Part shown: one piece after another, positions 45,745 to 57,522 of the stretch
Layout: each line of letters opens with the position of its first letter
Numbering within the stretch: the first letter of the stretch is position 1
NCBI GenBank assembly: GCA_035578175.1
Contig: JAQMRL010000006.1
Location: 23,781,506 to 23,845,505 of the forward strand
Length of the DNA: 64,000 bases
From: Catonia carolina
Lineage: Eukaryota; Arthropoda; Insecta; Hemiptera; Achilidae
Direction of reading: 5' to 3'
Translations under genes and position numbers: made by a program
The notes under the pieces: model-generated
What the model saw: only the letters and a program-made list of their open reading frames with translations
Databases searched by the model: none
Told to the model about the DNA's origin: nothing

Positions 45745-46050
45745 TCACAGTATCCTGTACAGTTTTTCTTTAATTTTGCTATCTCTGTGAAACAGATCTA
45801 CCTCTCTATTTATTTCATTGGCTGTAGCTATACATCTATTGATTGGAGCTATTTTACTTTTTGTAGCTCCAGCAAACAACCTAAAACTTCTTAAAGCTGT
45901 GCCAGGTACTCTAAGAAAAATCTTCGAGATATCCGGAACTTCAACTCGAGAGTGCAGAATGTTGTAAATGTAAAGTACTTCCATCACTTTACGTCGCGTG
46001 CTCAGACTCTGAAGCCCGTAGAATGAGAGGGCATCCGCATAGCCATCAAA
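45745..46050 (-). pseudogene. LINE reverse-transcriptase C-terminal fragment
   Basis: The minus strand reads GLQSLSTRRKVMEVLYIYN, then ILHSRVEVPDISKIFLRVPG, FRLFAGATKSKIAPINRCIA and NEINREVDLFHRD. This matches the extreme C-terminal region of many non-LTR RT proteins (L--L--RR---D--F-YKLLNG-ID-P-LL--I---VP---R----F-----T----SPI-R-----N-----D-F). The frame is open, but the RT core is missing. It is a 5'-truncated LINE of a clade different from the Jockey tails above. Confidence 0.65.
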
Positions 46051-46105
46051 ATATAATATAATACTATATAATAAATATAATATAATACTATAATAAATAT
46101 AATAT
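46048..46105. repeat. AT-rich tandem repeat
   Basis: Three imperfect units of the form AATATAATATAATACTATA(AT)AATA in tandem. Confidence 0.65.
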
Positions 46106-46974
46106 AATATATAATTATACTTATAATTAAAATAGCATTGAAATATTTAAAAAGAATACAACAATTGTTAGATGTTTCTTAAAAAACAATGAATTTAAAA
46201 TGGTAAATACAATTAATTTTTACAAATATCAATAATAAAATTATAATAATTGTTATAAAAATACATATAAAAGTAGAAATTTGCATTAAGATCATGTACA
46301 TTTGCAATACAGAGAAAAACAAAATAAAAATGTTATTTTATAACTGAAACTACACTATATATTTTAAACGAATAAAATTTGGATATATTAATTATGGGAA
46401 TTAACTAAAGAAATGGCCACAGAAACAGAGAAATATTGCATAAAAGAAAAGTAAAAACTAATCAGAAAACAGGTATTTAAAAACTTGGAAAAGTTTCTCG
46501 TCTTGCTCGTAGATCGATAGGATGTGATATTTCACTTTATGTTTCAATACATGAAGTGACAAAATACTGTGTATGTAGGACGGAAGTACATACGAACCGC
46601 CTCTCAAGATAGAGAATTTACTTCTGAAAAAATTTAAAATTTGGTTTTCTTGTCTTTACTTTTCCAGCATTTCTAGTAGCATAATTTGTTTTTTTTTTAG
46701 ATCTATTATTGCTTCACGGTTACCACACGCCCAACAGAACTGTAAGAGAACCTGGTATACAAATAAATGCTTTAAACGTAGGATTCCAAATTCCTGGAAA
46801 TCACATAATATAATAGTGTGGGTGATAAACTATATATTCTCTTTGTCGTGGTACGCTTCTTATTTCTAATGATTTAAATATTTTTCCTTGGAATTGTATC
46901 TTGTAGAATGTATTGCTCAGAATCTAATTTATGATGCTGTTTATGGTTGTAGTTTGTATTTAATTTGATTAAAA
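46106..46974. other. AT-rich DNA, no gene seen
   Basis: No supportable feature. Confidence 0.4.
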
Positions 46975-47935
46975 AATAAAAATCTGGTGTGAAACACTCA
47001 CACAACTTTCCCTTCCCAATGCAAATAATGAACAACATAATCTAACATTAGTAATAAAACATTAGAAATAGACAAAAAACTAACCTTAAAAAACATAACC
47101 TTATTTTAATCTTGAGTGAAAGACGCAAAATGAAAATCAACCCCTGTTTGGCTTAAAAATACGGTAAATCACTCTTTCACGCTCAACTAGGTTCTGTAGA
47201 GAAAAATGCTCTAAATAGCAGTTGTAGATCTTTTAATTTACTATAAATTTGATTATACACTTTCATCGTAAAATGAAGGCTATACTAAAGCTGAAATTTT
47301 AAAAACAATAGATTTTTGACACGTTTTCGAGAGAATAAAACAAACTAAACTAAGCGGTATGCAAAAACATTTTTGAAATAAAAGTTGTAAGATTACAAAT
47401 TCTATGCAATTTGAATTGTATACATTTTTGCGCTTAAAGTCGCAATCTTTAAAACGACCAATTTTTTTACAAGAAGACAACGTTCCAAGAATTTCAGCAG
47501 ACATGGCGTCTACCCTATCTTGTAGGGCATAAAATAATTTAGTAAATGAGGCAATTTAAAAAAAAAAAATCGTAGGAACAGTTTTTGAGAAAATCGCAAA
47601 AAAGTGAGAAATTACACGAATAAACTACTACGTCATGTGGACTGATTTTGATGAAAATGTTCGTATCGGGTCCGGTAGTGGTATCTAACATAAGTTTCAA
47701 GTTCGTACGATGTTTCGTTCTTGAGATATTGTGTTCACACGCACGCGCCCATACAGACACGCGCACGCGCGCGCGCACACACACCCACACACACAGACCA
47801 ATCGCTAAAAACATGTTTTTTGTGTTCAGGAGCTGTGAAAACGTGTAGATCCGGTGAAACCTCGTTTTTGAAAAATCGACAGAAAACAATACTTTCCTTC
47901 CTATGTATTCGTATAGGCAAGAGAAAGTAAAAATT
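46975..47935 (-). mobile_element. HINE-like element, copy H (full length, minus strand)
   Basis: Read on the minus strand it starts TTTTTACTTTCTCTTGCC (47935 downward) and ends with the stem-loop GTGTGAGTGTTTCACACC at 46982. It carries a mixed CG/CA microsatellite at about 47758-47795. The overlapping ORFs at 47539-47930 on both strands are read-throughs of this simple sequence and are not genes. Confidence 0.85.
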
Positions 47936-48879
47936 AGTACGATATGAAGTCAGAACTTTATAAAACTACATTGAAAGACATTTTTATTAAGATAGAAAAT
48001 TTTGAAGTGTTCAAATTTTAAAAGGGTTTTCTAAAATAAGTGGACCTTACCTGCATAACTTTTAGTTAACCCTCATGTAAAAGTTCAAAGCAAAGGATAA
48101 AGGACAAAGGATCCTTTATTTGTTTTGGTATGCGTTCTAAAAATATTTCACAACATTAATGAAGATTGGTATGTTGTGGTTGCAACAACAAAATGTGGTG
48201 AATATTACCACAGATTTTCTGTGCACATAGGCAGGCATGGGTTACAGTTATAAATAAATTATTATATGTAAACTCAATTGTTGTCTCTCCCATACCACAC
48301 CGATGTGGTAATTTTAGGGAATTTAAATAAAGAGTTCAATAATTTTAAAACACAAAATACGGTTTGATTTATTGTATGAAACTCTTTTAAAAGTATTAAA
48401 TTATTTCAAATATTTTTTGATTGTATATATTTGATTATTTTAATTTTCAAAAGAAAGGTATTAAATAAAAAGTTGGAATTTATTTATTTCTATTGTAGAG
48501 CTACTGGAATTTATTTATTTATATATAAGGCCTACTTATTTATTTATTTTCAGCATAAAAAATTTACATTTTTGTGCACATTCTCTAATCTAAGTCTAAA
48601 GATATATTTCCCAGCAATGAAGAAAAGTTGTTTGTTGGAGAGATTAAATTTTGGTTGTCATTTTTAAAATATACCAGAACACCAACGACATATTTCTGCA
48701 CCTATACAATAAAAAGGAAATCTGATTAGGTAGAATTTGAAGGGACACTCCTGGGTGGTTTTCTTCATATTATCATTATCATTAATTGTCAGAGCATTTT
48801 TAGTTTTATATATTGCATGCAAAAACAATTTTTTTTTAATTAAGTTAAATATATCTCATCAATGTGAACAATGTATTTA
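47936..48879. other. AT-rich DNA, no gene seen
   Basis: No supportable feature. Confidence 0.4.
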
Positions 48880-49338
48880 AGAAAAGTTGTAGAGAATTTA
48901 AAATTCTATAACTTTTATTTCTAGCATTGTTGTATAACGCTTAGTTTAGCGGTAGCTAATTTAGCGATTTTCTGTTTTTCTTCTCACGAAAACGTGTAAG
49001 CAATCGTTTTTTTAAAGATTTCGGCCTTAGTATGCATTTTACGATAAAAGTGTATAGGCCTATAATCGAATTTATAGGAAATTAAAAGATCTACAACTTT
49101 TGTTTACGCATTATTCTCTACGGAGCGTAGTTTAGCGTGAAAGAGTGATTTTCCGTATTTTAAGCCAAACTAAGGTTGATCTTCATTTTGTGTCTTTCAC
49201 TCATGATTAAAATTAGGTTATGTTTATTGGGGTAAGTATTTTGTTTATTTCTAATGTTTTATTACTAATTTTAGGTTATATTGTTAATTATTTACATTGG
49301 CAAGAGAAAGTTGTGTGAGTGTTTCACACCAGATGTTT
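48880..49338 (+). mobile_element. HINE-like element, copy I (3' half)
   Basis: Starts at the GAAAAGTTGTAGAGAATTTA block and runs to GGCAAGAGAAAGTTG, the 3' hairpin and CAGATG. It contains a TATAGGCCTATA palindrome where most copies read TATATAAT. Confidence 0.8.
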
Positions 49339-50597
49339 TTTAAGGAACGCTTTTGTAATATTGAATTTGATTCACCTTTTTTTTGGTTTCGTAAGTTTAC
49401 ATAATGTATGTACCGTTGGTTATATTTTAGGAATTTTGATTAGGGAAATTTGCAAGTGAGTTTATTACAAAATTCCCGGATTGTATGATAAAGTTTTTGT
49501 TGAAAATTGCTTTGAACTTAAAGTGGCTGGACTTTAACCTCAGTATATAAATGATGATTACATAAAACGCATACTATGGTTGGTAAACTACCTTCGCATA
49601 TCTAACCTGTACGTTATACCCGACTGATTTTAATTAAAGCAAGAGTCAATCATTTATGAACATTTATCGTCATGTGTAATCATTTTCTATGTGATTTAAT
49701 AATCAAATTTACATTATTTCAGTCACCCGTATTTCAAACATTGTGAAAATTGTATTTATTTTCACTTTCTATCGTGAACACACAAGACAGCCTTATCGAT
49801 CAAATTTAAAAATGTATTTCAGTGTTTCTGTCGGAGTATTTGTTACATAGCAAGAATTCCTGGAATGGTAAAATTTTTTCTCATATTTTTTGATATTGCT
49901 TTTTTTAAAAACACTAAAAGTGAAAGAAAATTTATCTAAAAAATTACTGCAAAGTATTATTACAACATATTTTCATACCAAACCAAGAACAATAAGGCAA
50001 TAAAGTTAAAACCGAGTAGGCCTACACAAAAACACAACGTTATTAGTAATTAATAATATATTATGTTAAAACAATTAAATATTACTTAATTAATTATTAA
50101 TTTTAACTCCTTTCGTTTAAACGAAATTATATTAATTTTGAAATAATTTATAATAAAATAAAACTTTTTTAAAAATAAAGAAAACACAATGAACATTTTA
50201 TTATAATTAGCAATAATTTGTTCAATTTAATACGAACAGATTTTAATGTTCCTGACTTGGAAAACCAAAAAAATACAACAAATAATTAGCGTTACTGGTA
50301 ATATTTTTATTTTCGCCCTACTGTTTTTCATTACTAACTAAGTTTTAGCCTAATTCTTGATTTTTGTAGCAAAGAGTGAAAGGTAGGGTGTATTGTGTTC
50401 TGCAGGGTTCTGTAATGTATATTATCCTTTATTTATGAATTTATTTATGAACTCCACTTTATGAATATTTTGTTGTTCTTAAAATTTTATGATCGGTTAT
50501 TATAAATACTTATTATAATTATATATAGTTAAGCCCCTTTCTTTGTCAAGTTAGTTAGTAATTAGATAGCGTGAAGTAAGTAAGTCAGTAAGTAAAT
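49339..50597. other. AT-rich DNA, no gene seen
   Basis: No coding similarity or repeat partner. Confidence 0.4.
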
Positions 50598-51077
50598 CTT
50601 TTTCTTCTTTTTCTTGTTCTTATTATCAAGGATTAGGCACAAGCCTGTTCCAAACTCACAAACCATCCTGTACGAGATATTCTACCCCGTACATCTCGAC
50701 TACTGTCATCTCCTTCAAGGTCTTCCCATCTCCTTTCCTCCAACTGGAAGTTCGTCACTTTTAAGGGTATTATTACCTCTGGCATCCGTTTCAAATGCCG
50801 CCTCCATTGACTACGGTACTCCTTTACAGTTTCATTCAGGTTAAATACGCCCAACTCAGATCTAATTTCCTATTTTCTATTTATATATTAGATCCAGCCT
50901 CGAGCAGCCCTTCACTTTTCTTAAAAACCTTATTTCAGCTGTTCGGAACCTGCTTTCTTGGCGTTTCGTGATAACCCATGACTCACTTCCATAAAGAAGG
51001 AATGAGGCTGCCATTACCTTGTAGAACTTCACTACTGTCTCTGTTACCGAGTGTCCTGTTAATGTTGCCACACAGGA
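50598..51077 (-). mobile_element. RTE-type LINE 3' end, copy 2, with 8-bp TSD
   Basis: Flanked by AAGTAAAT at 50590-50597 and 51078-51085. It has a GAA-rich tail at the low-coordinate side (minus-strand 3' end). The minus strand reads TETVVKFYKVMAASFLLYGS, ESWVITKRQESRFRTAEIR and FLRKVKGCSRLDLIYK, then after a frame break IRSELGVFNLNETVKEYRSQ and WRRHLKRMP. Same RTE C-terminal region as at 27024, here frameshifted near 50870. The catalytic RT domain is absent. Confidence 0.85.
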
Positions 51078-51085
51078 AAGTAAAT

Positions 51086-51276
51086 ATTTAGTGAATTAAA
51101 GGTACTAGAGTGTGTCAGCTGTTGAGTTGGAACCGATTTGACGTGTTTGATAAAGGATTCGTCAGTGACTGTAAATAGGATATACTGTTGGTAAAATTTG
51201 TGTATAACCTGTGCTGTGAGTAAAGAATTAATTATAGATTTTGTAAATGTTCATATTATATTATATAATTAAGTTA
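51086..51276. other. Spacer between two RTE insertions
   Basis: About 190 bases of AT-rich DNA separate two RTE insertions in the same orientation. No feature. Confidence 0.4.
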
Positions 51277-51286
51277 CTTTAATTAT

Positions 51287-51743
51287 CTTCTTCTTCTTCT
51301 TCTTACTATCAAGGATTAGGCATATGCCTGTTCCGAACTCACAAACCATACTGCACGTCTACAGAAACACGAGACATTCCAACCCGTACATCTCAACTAC
51401 TGCCATCTTCTTCGAGGTATTCCCACCTCCCTTCTTCCAACTGGAACATATTCCGTCACTTTTACATATTCTCTCCTCTGGCATCCGTTCCAAATGTTGC
51501 CTCCATTGATTCCGGTACTCCTCCACTTGTTCATTCAAGCTAAATATACCCAATTCGGATCTAATTTCTTCGTTATGTATTAGATCCAGCCTCGAGCAGC
51601 CCTTCACCCTTTTTAAAAATCTCATTTCAGCTGCTTGGATCCTACGTTCTTGGCGTTTTGTGGTAACCCATGACTCACTTTCATAAAGAAGGACTGGTGC
51701 TGCCATTACCTTGTAGAACTTCAGTACTGTCTCTGTTCTAGCT
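51287..51743 (-). mobile_element. RTE-type LINE 3' end, copy 3, with 10-bp TSD
   Basis: Flanked by perfect CTTTAATTAT repeats (51277-51286 and 51744-51753), with a clean (GAA)n tail on the minus strand beside the left repeat. The minus strand reads VLKFYKVMAAPVLLYESESW, VTTKRQERRIQAAEMRFLKR, VKGCSRLDLIHNEEIRSELG and IFSLNEQVEEYRNQWRQHLE without a stop. It is the best preserved RTE tail of the three. Only about 120 codons of the ORF are present, so it cannot move itself. Confidence 0.9.
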
Positions 51744-51753
51744 CTTTAATTAT

Positions 51754-52990
51754 AATTTACTAATAATTAAAACCGTAATAATATATTGTAATTAGGCCTA
51801 ATTAATTTGTGAATAAATACTTGTTATATGTTTAAAGAGGAAGATTTATTATATATTTATAATTAGATCCCAAAAGAATAAGTTTACAATATTTTAACTT
51901 AAAGGAATATTTTCCTTCAGTGTTGCTTTTATGCTTTTTTGTCCATTTCATTGCATTTCCTTACTCTCGTAAAAACTAGAAATGAATATTCTGATCGTAA
52001 AAACATTTTTGTATTCATTGTCTTAAACAAGATGTTTACTTTTGTAGCATGTTTGTCTTATATTATTTTGGTGAACCTACTAAATTTTAAAATATTTCAT
52101 TTCTTTGGCTAGAAATTTTCAAGCGCTTACCTAACCTTAATAATAAACTTTTATTTCTTTGTGAATCAATTCCGTTCGTATACATGCATATTGAGTTTGT
52201 CAACGGAAAAAGAGAGCGGTAAGAAAAAATGGGATATAAGTTTCAGTCAGTAGGTTTATTTGGATTTTCTTTATTTGAAAAGTAACAAAATGAAATTGAG
52301 TAAAGAAGATTTTTCGTGAGAGCAAAAGACTCAAAGAATAGTGTCGGAAAATGAAATAAAACCGCCATGAATGACGGGGAGAATTTCAATCACTGAAATA
52401 AGTTTTTATGAACTTATTCACAAGGTATCAAAAGAAGTAGAGCTGTTTATATTTCAGTCTGACCCAGGATATTTACTCTTGTAAATATTGTATCATTTGT
52501 TTACCATAGCTTTTTCATTTGTGCTATCATTAAATTTTAAAACCACTTTTATCACCATTGTTATGCAATCGTTTCTACCTTTAGACTTATTTCTTGTCTT
52601 TCAGCGAAAAAAGAACTCTTAAACATGTAATAATTATTTTAAATAAACTCAAAAAATACCAATTTCGTTTTCATTGTTTAGCTCCATAAAAATCTTGACA
52701 AAATATTTTTGTTATGGTAAATAATTAAAAATATTATTTTTACGTAAAGTAATATTAATACTGTGACATACGCCAGCTGGGCGATGGTGTTCAACTTGTG
52801 TGTGAGTACTCTTCAGATTTTGTCAATATAATTAATTATGTTTCTAGCCCCGCAAGACGCCAGTTGTTTTACTATACCCTAACGAACTGAAGACTGCAGA
52901 TGAGATCTAGCCAATAACAGCCAAGGTCGAGAGTGAGGCTACTCCTTCGCTAAGTCACACTCTGTTCCACCGAACTCAGGCTGAGTTTTT
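51754..52990. other. AT-rich DNA; more complex sequence near 52840-52990
   Basis: No gene. The 52840-52990 portion (CCCCGCAAGACGCCAG, GATGAGATCTAGCC, CACACTCTGTTCCACC) is GC-richer and directly precedes repeat Q, so it may be part of the same element. Confidence 0.4.
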
Positions 52991-53002
52991 GTTAGGCTAT
53001 CA

Positions 53003-53135
53003 TCCACAGTGGGACCACAACGTGACAAAGCAGCATACGATTAGCAAAAGTCAATTGGTTTTGTGCTGTAATCTAGGTCACTATTCTCCACCTTCATCTG
53101 CTGTCTCTAACTTGTTAAGCTATAGTATAAAGTAG
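53003..53135 (+). repeat. Repeat Q, copy 2
   Basis: Matches 10690-10830: GTGGGACCACAACGTGACAA, AGCATACGATTAG, GTCAATTGGTTTTGTGCTGT, TCTAGG, CTTCATCTGCTG. Family not recognised. Confidence 0.6.
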
Positions 53136-54554
53136 CACGTTCTATTGTTTATCTGGGATGTTCTATATATTTTGAGAAATTTATATCATTATTTCTATAA
53201 AAGCCTTTTTTGTACTTTTTTTTAGTTAGTCGGTGTTGCATGTAGAGGATTCATTTGAGTTGGTTTTCTTTTTCAGGAAGTTTCCTTTATAAAGGCTGCA
53301 AGACTGACAATTTTAAAGTTGACGTATGATATGTGTTTCGTTAGTTAAATACCAAGATGTATCATTCAATAATCCATACGGACTTGAATTGAAAGCGTTG
53401 TAATTTTATGATTAATAAAGGCTTAGCGGAGCTAAATAAAAAGGAAGTTATTTTTAAATATACTGAAAACTAAATATGTGGTTTAATACTTGTAATTATC
53501 AATTTAATTTAGTTTTGTGGATTATTAAAACAACTTTATTTTTTATACAAATTATTTTTACTTTTCTCTTCAATAAAGCTAGAAAATAATATGTAAGGCG
53601 TATTATTAGATAGAGTTTATTCAGATTAAACATAAAAGAACATAAAAATAAAGTATTAAGGCTGTGGTAAATTAATTAAACGAGCCACATTTGTAAACAT
53701 AGACACGTATAACGGATTTATCTTAAGATTACATACATATTAACATGTACACAATGTCAAAAGTTTTTTTATAAAACTGTTCATCAAAATTCACACATCA
53801 CCTGGTTGTGAATATGCACTTAATTAGATCGTACAAAATCAATTACGGAGGATTAATTCCGAAAACAACATCTGGTTTTATCCCACCAGCAAACTACTCG
53901 TATATCAAAAACCAACCTTGATCAGTTTTGTACACAAAAACAGAAAATTATTCATTTTTTGTCGTATAATAGTTTTTCCAAAAACTTTATCAATATAATA
54001 GAAAAATCTTCTTTTACAATTCTTTATATTTACAAATAACAGTTAAATCTGTATGTAATGTTAATAAACTTTTTTTTAAAAAGCTTTATCTATAATCTGT
54101 TATTTACAGAACTATAAAATATATTTGTTAAAACGTTAATTTATCAAGAGAAATTTTCTCTCAGTAGAGAAACATTTCAAATACAAACAGTGTTACAATT
54201 TGATATTTATTTATTTTAATTTGATATGCAGCTACGTTATAATCTGATCATTTTTTTTTTGAAAAATAAATAACTAATCTGGCAGAAAAATGAAAAAGCT
54301 AAATAAACGAAGTCAAATCCGTCGATGTTTGATCTCTATGATAGTTTAAATATTTTATATAATAGAATAGTAGTTATAAAACGTAATGAATGATAAATAA
54401 AATTCATTTAGAATATTACGGTTATTTTGATTACAGTACCAATAAGGAATGTTAAAAAATCAAATCTCATCTACCTTAAATTTAGATTTATATTATTCTC
54501 TAATAAATGTGTTCATGTTTGTAAAGTCTGTCCAAATAATTAATATCGTACTAT
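53136..54554. other. AT-rich DNA, no gene seen
   Basis: No supportable feature. The + ORF at 54449-54664 runs into the HINE-like copy that follows and is not a gene. Confidence 0.4.
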
Positions 54555-54872
54555 ATTTTGAAATTTACGGAAAGTCACTCTTGCACGCTAAGCTAGGCTC
54601 TCTTGAGACAAATGCTTTAAATATAAGTTGTAGAACTATTAATTTCCTATTAATTTTATTATAGGCCTATACACTTTTGTCGTAAAATGCAGAATAAGGC
54701 TGAAAATTGTAAAAAATTGATTTTTTTATACATTTTTGTGAGAAAGAAATAGAAAATCGCTAAATACCGCTAAACTAAGCATTATAAAAAGAATGTTAAA
54801 AATAAGAATAGTAGTAGGGTAGGAATTTTAATTCTCTACAAATTGTATTGAATACATTTTTTATACTTTAAA
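54555..54872 (-). mobile_element. HINE-like element, copy J (internal part, minus strand)
   Basis: Minus-strand copy of the internal 3' half (AAAGTCACTCTTGCACGCTA, TTGTCGTAAAATGCA, AAATCGCTAA, AATTCTCTACAA). It lacks both termini and is joined at about 54873 to a plus-strand copy. A TATAGGCCTATA palindrome is shared with copy I. Confidence 0.75.
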
Positions 54873-54877
54873 TTGAA

Positions 54878-55409
54878 TTTCTTGGTGAGGCTGTTTTCTC
54901 GTAAAAATGTTTTCTTTAAGATTGCGACTTTATCATGCATTTCAGCGCAAAAACTTTCACGTTAAAAGTTGTAGAGAATTTAAAATCCTACATTTATTTC
55001 GAAAATTTTTTTGTATAATGCTTAGTTCAGCAAAAATTAGCGATTTTCTGTTTTTTCTCATGAAAGTGTGAAAAATCGATTTTTTTAAAAAACTTTTCGG
55101 CCTTAGAATGCATTTTACGACAAAAGTGTATATAATCAAATTTATAGGAATTTAAAAGATCTACAACTTTAATTTAAAGCATTTTTCTCTACAAAGCCTA
55201 GTTTTGCGTGAAAGTGATTTTCCGTATTTTTAAGGCAAACTGAGGTCGATTTTCATTTTGCGTCTTTCACTCATGATTAAAATAAGGTTATGTTTTTTGA
55301 GGTCTGTTTTTTGTTTATTTTTAATGTTTTATTACTAATGTTAGGTTTATTGTTAATTATTTGCATTGGCAAGAGAAAGTTGTGCGAGTGTTTCACACCA
55401 GATTTTTAG
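54878..55409 (+). mobile_element. HINE-like element, copy K (3' half)
   Basis: Starts at the TTCTTGGTGAGGCTGTTTTC block and runs to the GGCAAGAGAAAGTTG and GCGAGTGTTTCACACCAG 3' end. It lies head-to-head with copy J, making a divergent inverted repeat. Confidence 0.8.
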
Positions 55410-55556
55410 GTTTGAAGTGGTCATAGACGGGTACCGCAAGTAATACAATTAAGTTCTATTCTGTTACTCACCAGTCGACTCACATGATGACATCAAATGT
55501 AAAGGGCCAACACATATTACTCTTTTACTTTTTCAAGGTTTACTTTATACATTAAA

Positions 55557-56565
55557 AAAAATCTGGTGTGAAACACTCACACAACTTTCTGTTACCAATG
55601 CAAATAATTAACATTAAACCTAACATTAGTAAGAAAACATTAAAAACAAAAAAACTAACTTCAATAAACATAACCCGATTTTAATCGTAAGGTTTTTTTG
55701 TATTTTTTATCCCTAGTGTGTGTACGTTGCAATCTGTTCAATTCAAAACAATAAGCAACCCCATAACCCAATGAGATGAGGATGATGTGTATGACGTTTA
55801 AATGAAGTGTAGACTTGTACAGACCCAGCCCGTTCATTCCTGAAAAAGTATGGTTAATTGAACCCCAACCATCAAAGTACACCCACAACCACTGTCTAGT
55901 ATTCAACTCCGTATAAAAGTAACTGCATTACCTTTACTAGGATTTGAACCAGGAATTTTCGTCTCCGAAAATCAGCTGATTTTGGCGACGATGTATGTCT
56001 ATACCAACCTGGTGGTTAATCATAAGTTAAAGACGGAAAATGAAAATCAACCTCAGTTTGGCTTAATAAGCTAGGCTCTGTAGTGAAAAATGCACTAAAT
56101 AAAAGTTGTAGATCTTTTAATATTCTATAAATTTGATTATAATACACTTTTGTCATAAAATGCATACTAAGGCCGAAATCTTAAAAAATCGATTTTTCAC
56201 ACGTTTTCGTGAGAAAAAAACAGAAAATCGCTAACTATCGCTAAACTGTGCGTTAGGTATACAAAAATTTGTTAGAACTAAAAGTTGTAGGATTTTAAAT
56301 TTTTTAAATATTTATTAAATAAATTTTTGGGCAAAATTCATATTAACGCCGCAATCTTAAATAAACAATTTTTTTACGTGAAAATAGCCTCACCAAGAAT
56401 TTCAGGAAACATGACGCTTACCTTATCTTGTAGAGCATAAAATTCAGTTAACCAAGCGATTTTAAAAAAATCGTTGGACAAGTTTTTGAGAAAATCGAAA
56501 AAAGTGAAAAATTACACGAATAAACTACTACTTCCGGTTGGCCGATTTTGATAAAAAAAATTTCA
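55557..56565 (-). mobile_element. HINE-like element, copy L (minus strand, split by a SINE)
   Basis: The 3' end (stem-loop and a mutated inverted motif, ACTTTCTGTTACC) is at 55560-55600. The element continues to 55691, is interrupted by a SINE at 55692-56015, and continues from about 56016 to 56565, where it ends within the ACCGGAAGTAGTAGTTTATT region. The 5' terminus and microsatellite are missing. Confidence 0.8.
55692..56015 (-). mobile_element. SINE family 2, copy c, nested in HINE-like copy L
   Basis: Complete copy: the minus strand begins at a tRNA-like head (ACCAGGTTGGTATAGACATA) with a CCTGGTTCAAATCC B box, then the family-2 body and GCAACGTACACACAC end. The flanks TTAATCGTAAG (55681-55691) and TTAATCATAAG (56016-56026) are an 11-bp TSD with one mismatch, and the host sequence is the HINE-like element. 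The 81-codon ORF at 55661-55906 lies in the SINE body and is not a gene. Confidence 0.9.
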
Positions 56566-57297
56566 GTATGTTTAAGTTAAGATATCTATAATAAATAAAT
56601 TTGTTTTTATATACCAGGGTATGTTTTTCATGTGTGATGGTATTTTTCTGGAATCGATTTTAGATCTCGATATTTGATTCCAAATGTCCAAATGGGTTTC
56701 AATATTGATTTATAGAAATAATTTTTGTTAGATTTTGTCAGGATTCATTTGCTGCCCAAAAGCCTAAATTTTTTTCGAAAATTTAGGTCCAACTTTTTCT
56801 TTTTACAGTTATACGTTGTTTCTATGTAAGGCGACGATCAAAATTTCGAGTTACGTTGTTGTATAGCTTTACTGCCGGACAGGTTGTCTTTCTTTAGGGG
56901 AGTCAAAACTGCTATCTTAGCCCTAATCCTAGTCTAATTTCCTAGTCCTTACAACAATAGTAGAATTGATTGTCCAATAGAATATCACTTAAGTACTCGA
57001 AGGTAAATATTATTATAGTATAAAATAAACTATAAAAATATATTTATATAGTACGTAGAAAGCATCTTGTATAGTATTGGTTTTTAATTAATTTTCTTTT
57101 CAGTAACATCTTGTTGTTTTGATGTAATATTTTAGAATAATATTTTATTTCATTGTTTTCATTAAATCAGTAGACTCAGCTTGACAATTTTTATTAACAA
57201 TCATATTGAGATAAAAATGATGAAAAACTATATTTAATTTTTTAACGATATATTTTTATAATAATAGAAAAGAAGGGATTCTTCAAGGTAAAGTATC
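56566..57297. other. AT-rich DNA, no gene seen
   Basis: No clear feature. The 56620-56900 part is more complex on the minus strand and might be old LINE sequence (ETHLDIWNQISRSKID-like reading), but the frames are broken. Confidence 0.35.
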
Positions 57298-57464
57298 ATG
57301 CCGGCCACATTGGCGTAGTTGGTAACGTGCTCGCCTCTCATCATGCGGTCTTGGGTTCGACTTCCATTCAGGCATGGCATATTTTCATACGTTACAAAAA
57401 ATCATTTCATCTTCACCGTCTGCATTAGCAGTAATTGCAGAACAGTCAGACGTTAAACAAAAAA
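57298..57464 (+). mobile_element. SINE family 1, copy c, with 13-bp TSD
   Basis: The head is GCCGGCCACATTGGCGTAG, the B box GGTTCGACTTCC, the body CATACGTTACAAAAAATCAT and the tail CCGTCTGCATTAG, ATTGCAGAACAGTCAGACGT plus an A-rich end. It is flanked by perfect AAGGTAAAGTATC repeats (57285-57297 and 57465-57477). Confidence 0.92.
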
Positions 57465-57522
57465 AAGGTAAAGTATCTTAACTACATTGCTTTAATTCAA
57501 ATTATTTATACTGTACATATAT

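Noticed and set aside
47539..47930. Overlapping ORFs of 61 to 116 codons on both strands
   Set aside because: They lie in HINE-like copy H and run through its CG/CA microsatellite; the same place in other copies is not open.
55661..55906. 81-codon minus ORF
   Set aside because: It is the body of SINE family 2; the related ORF at 13273 lies in the same SINE body.
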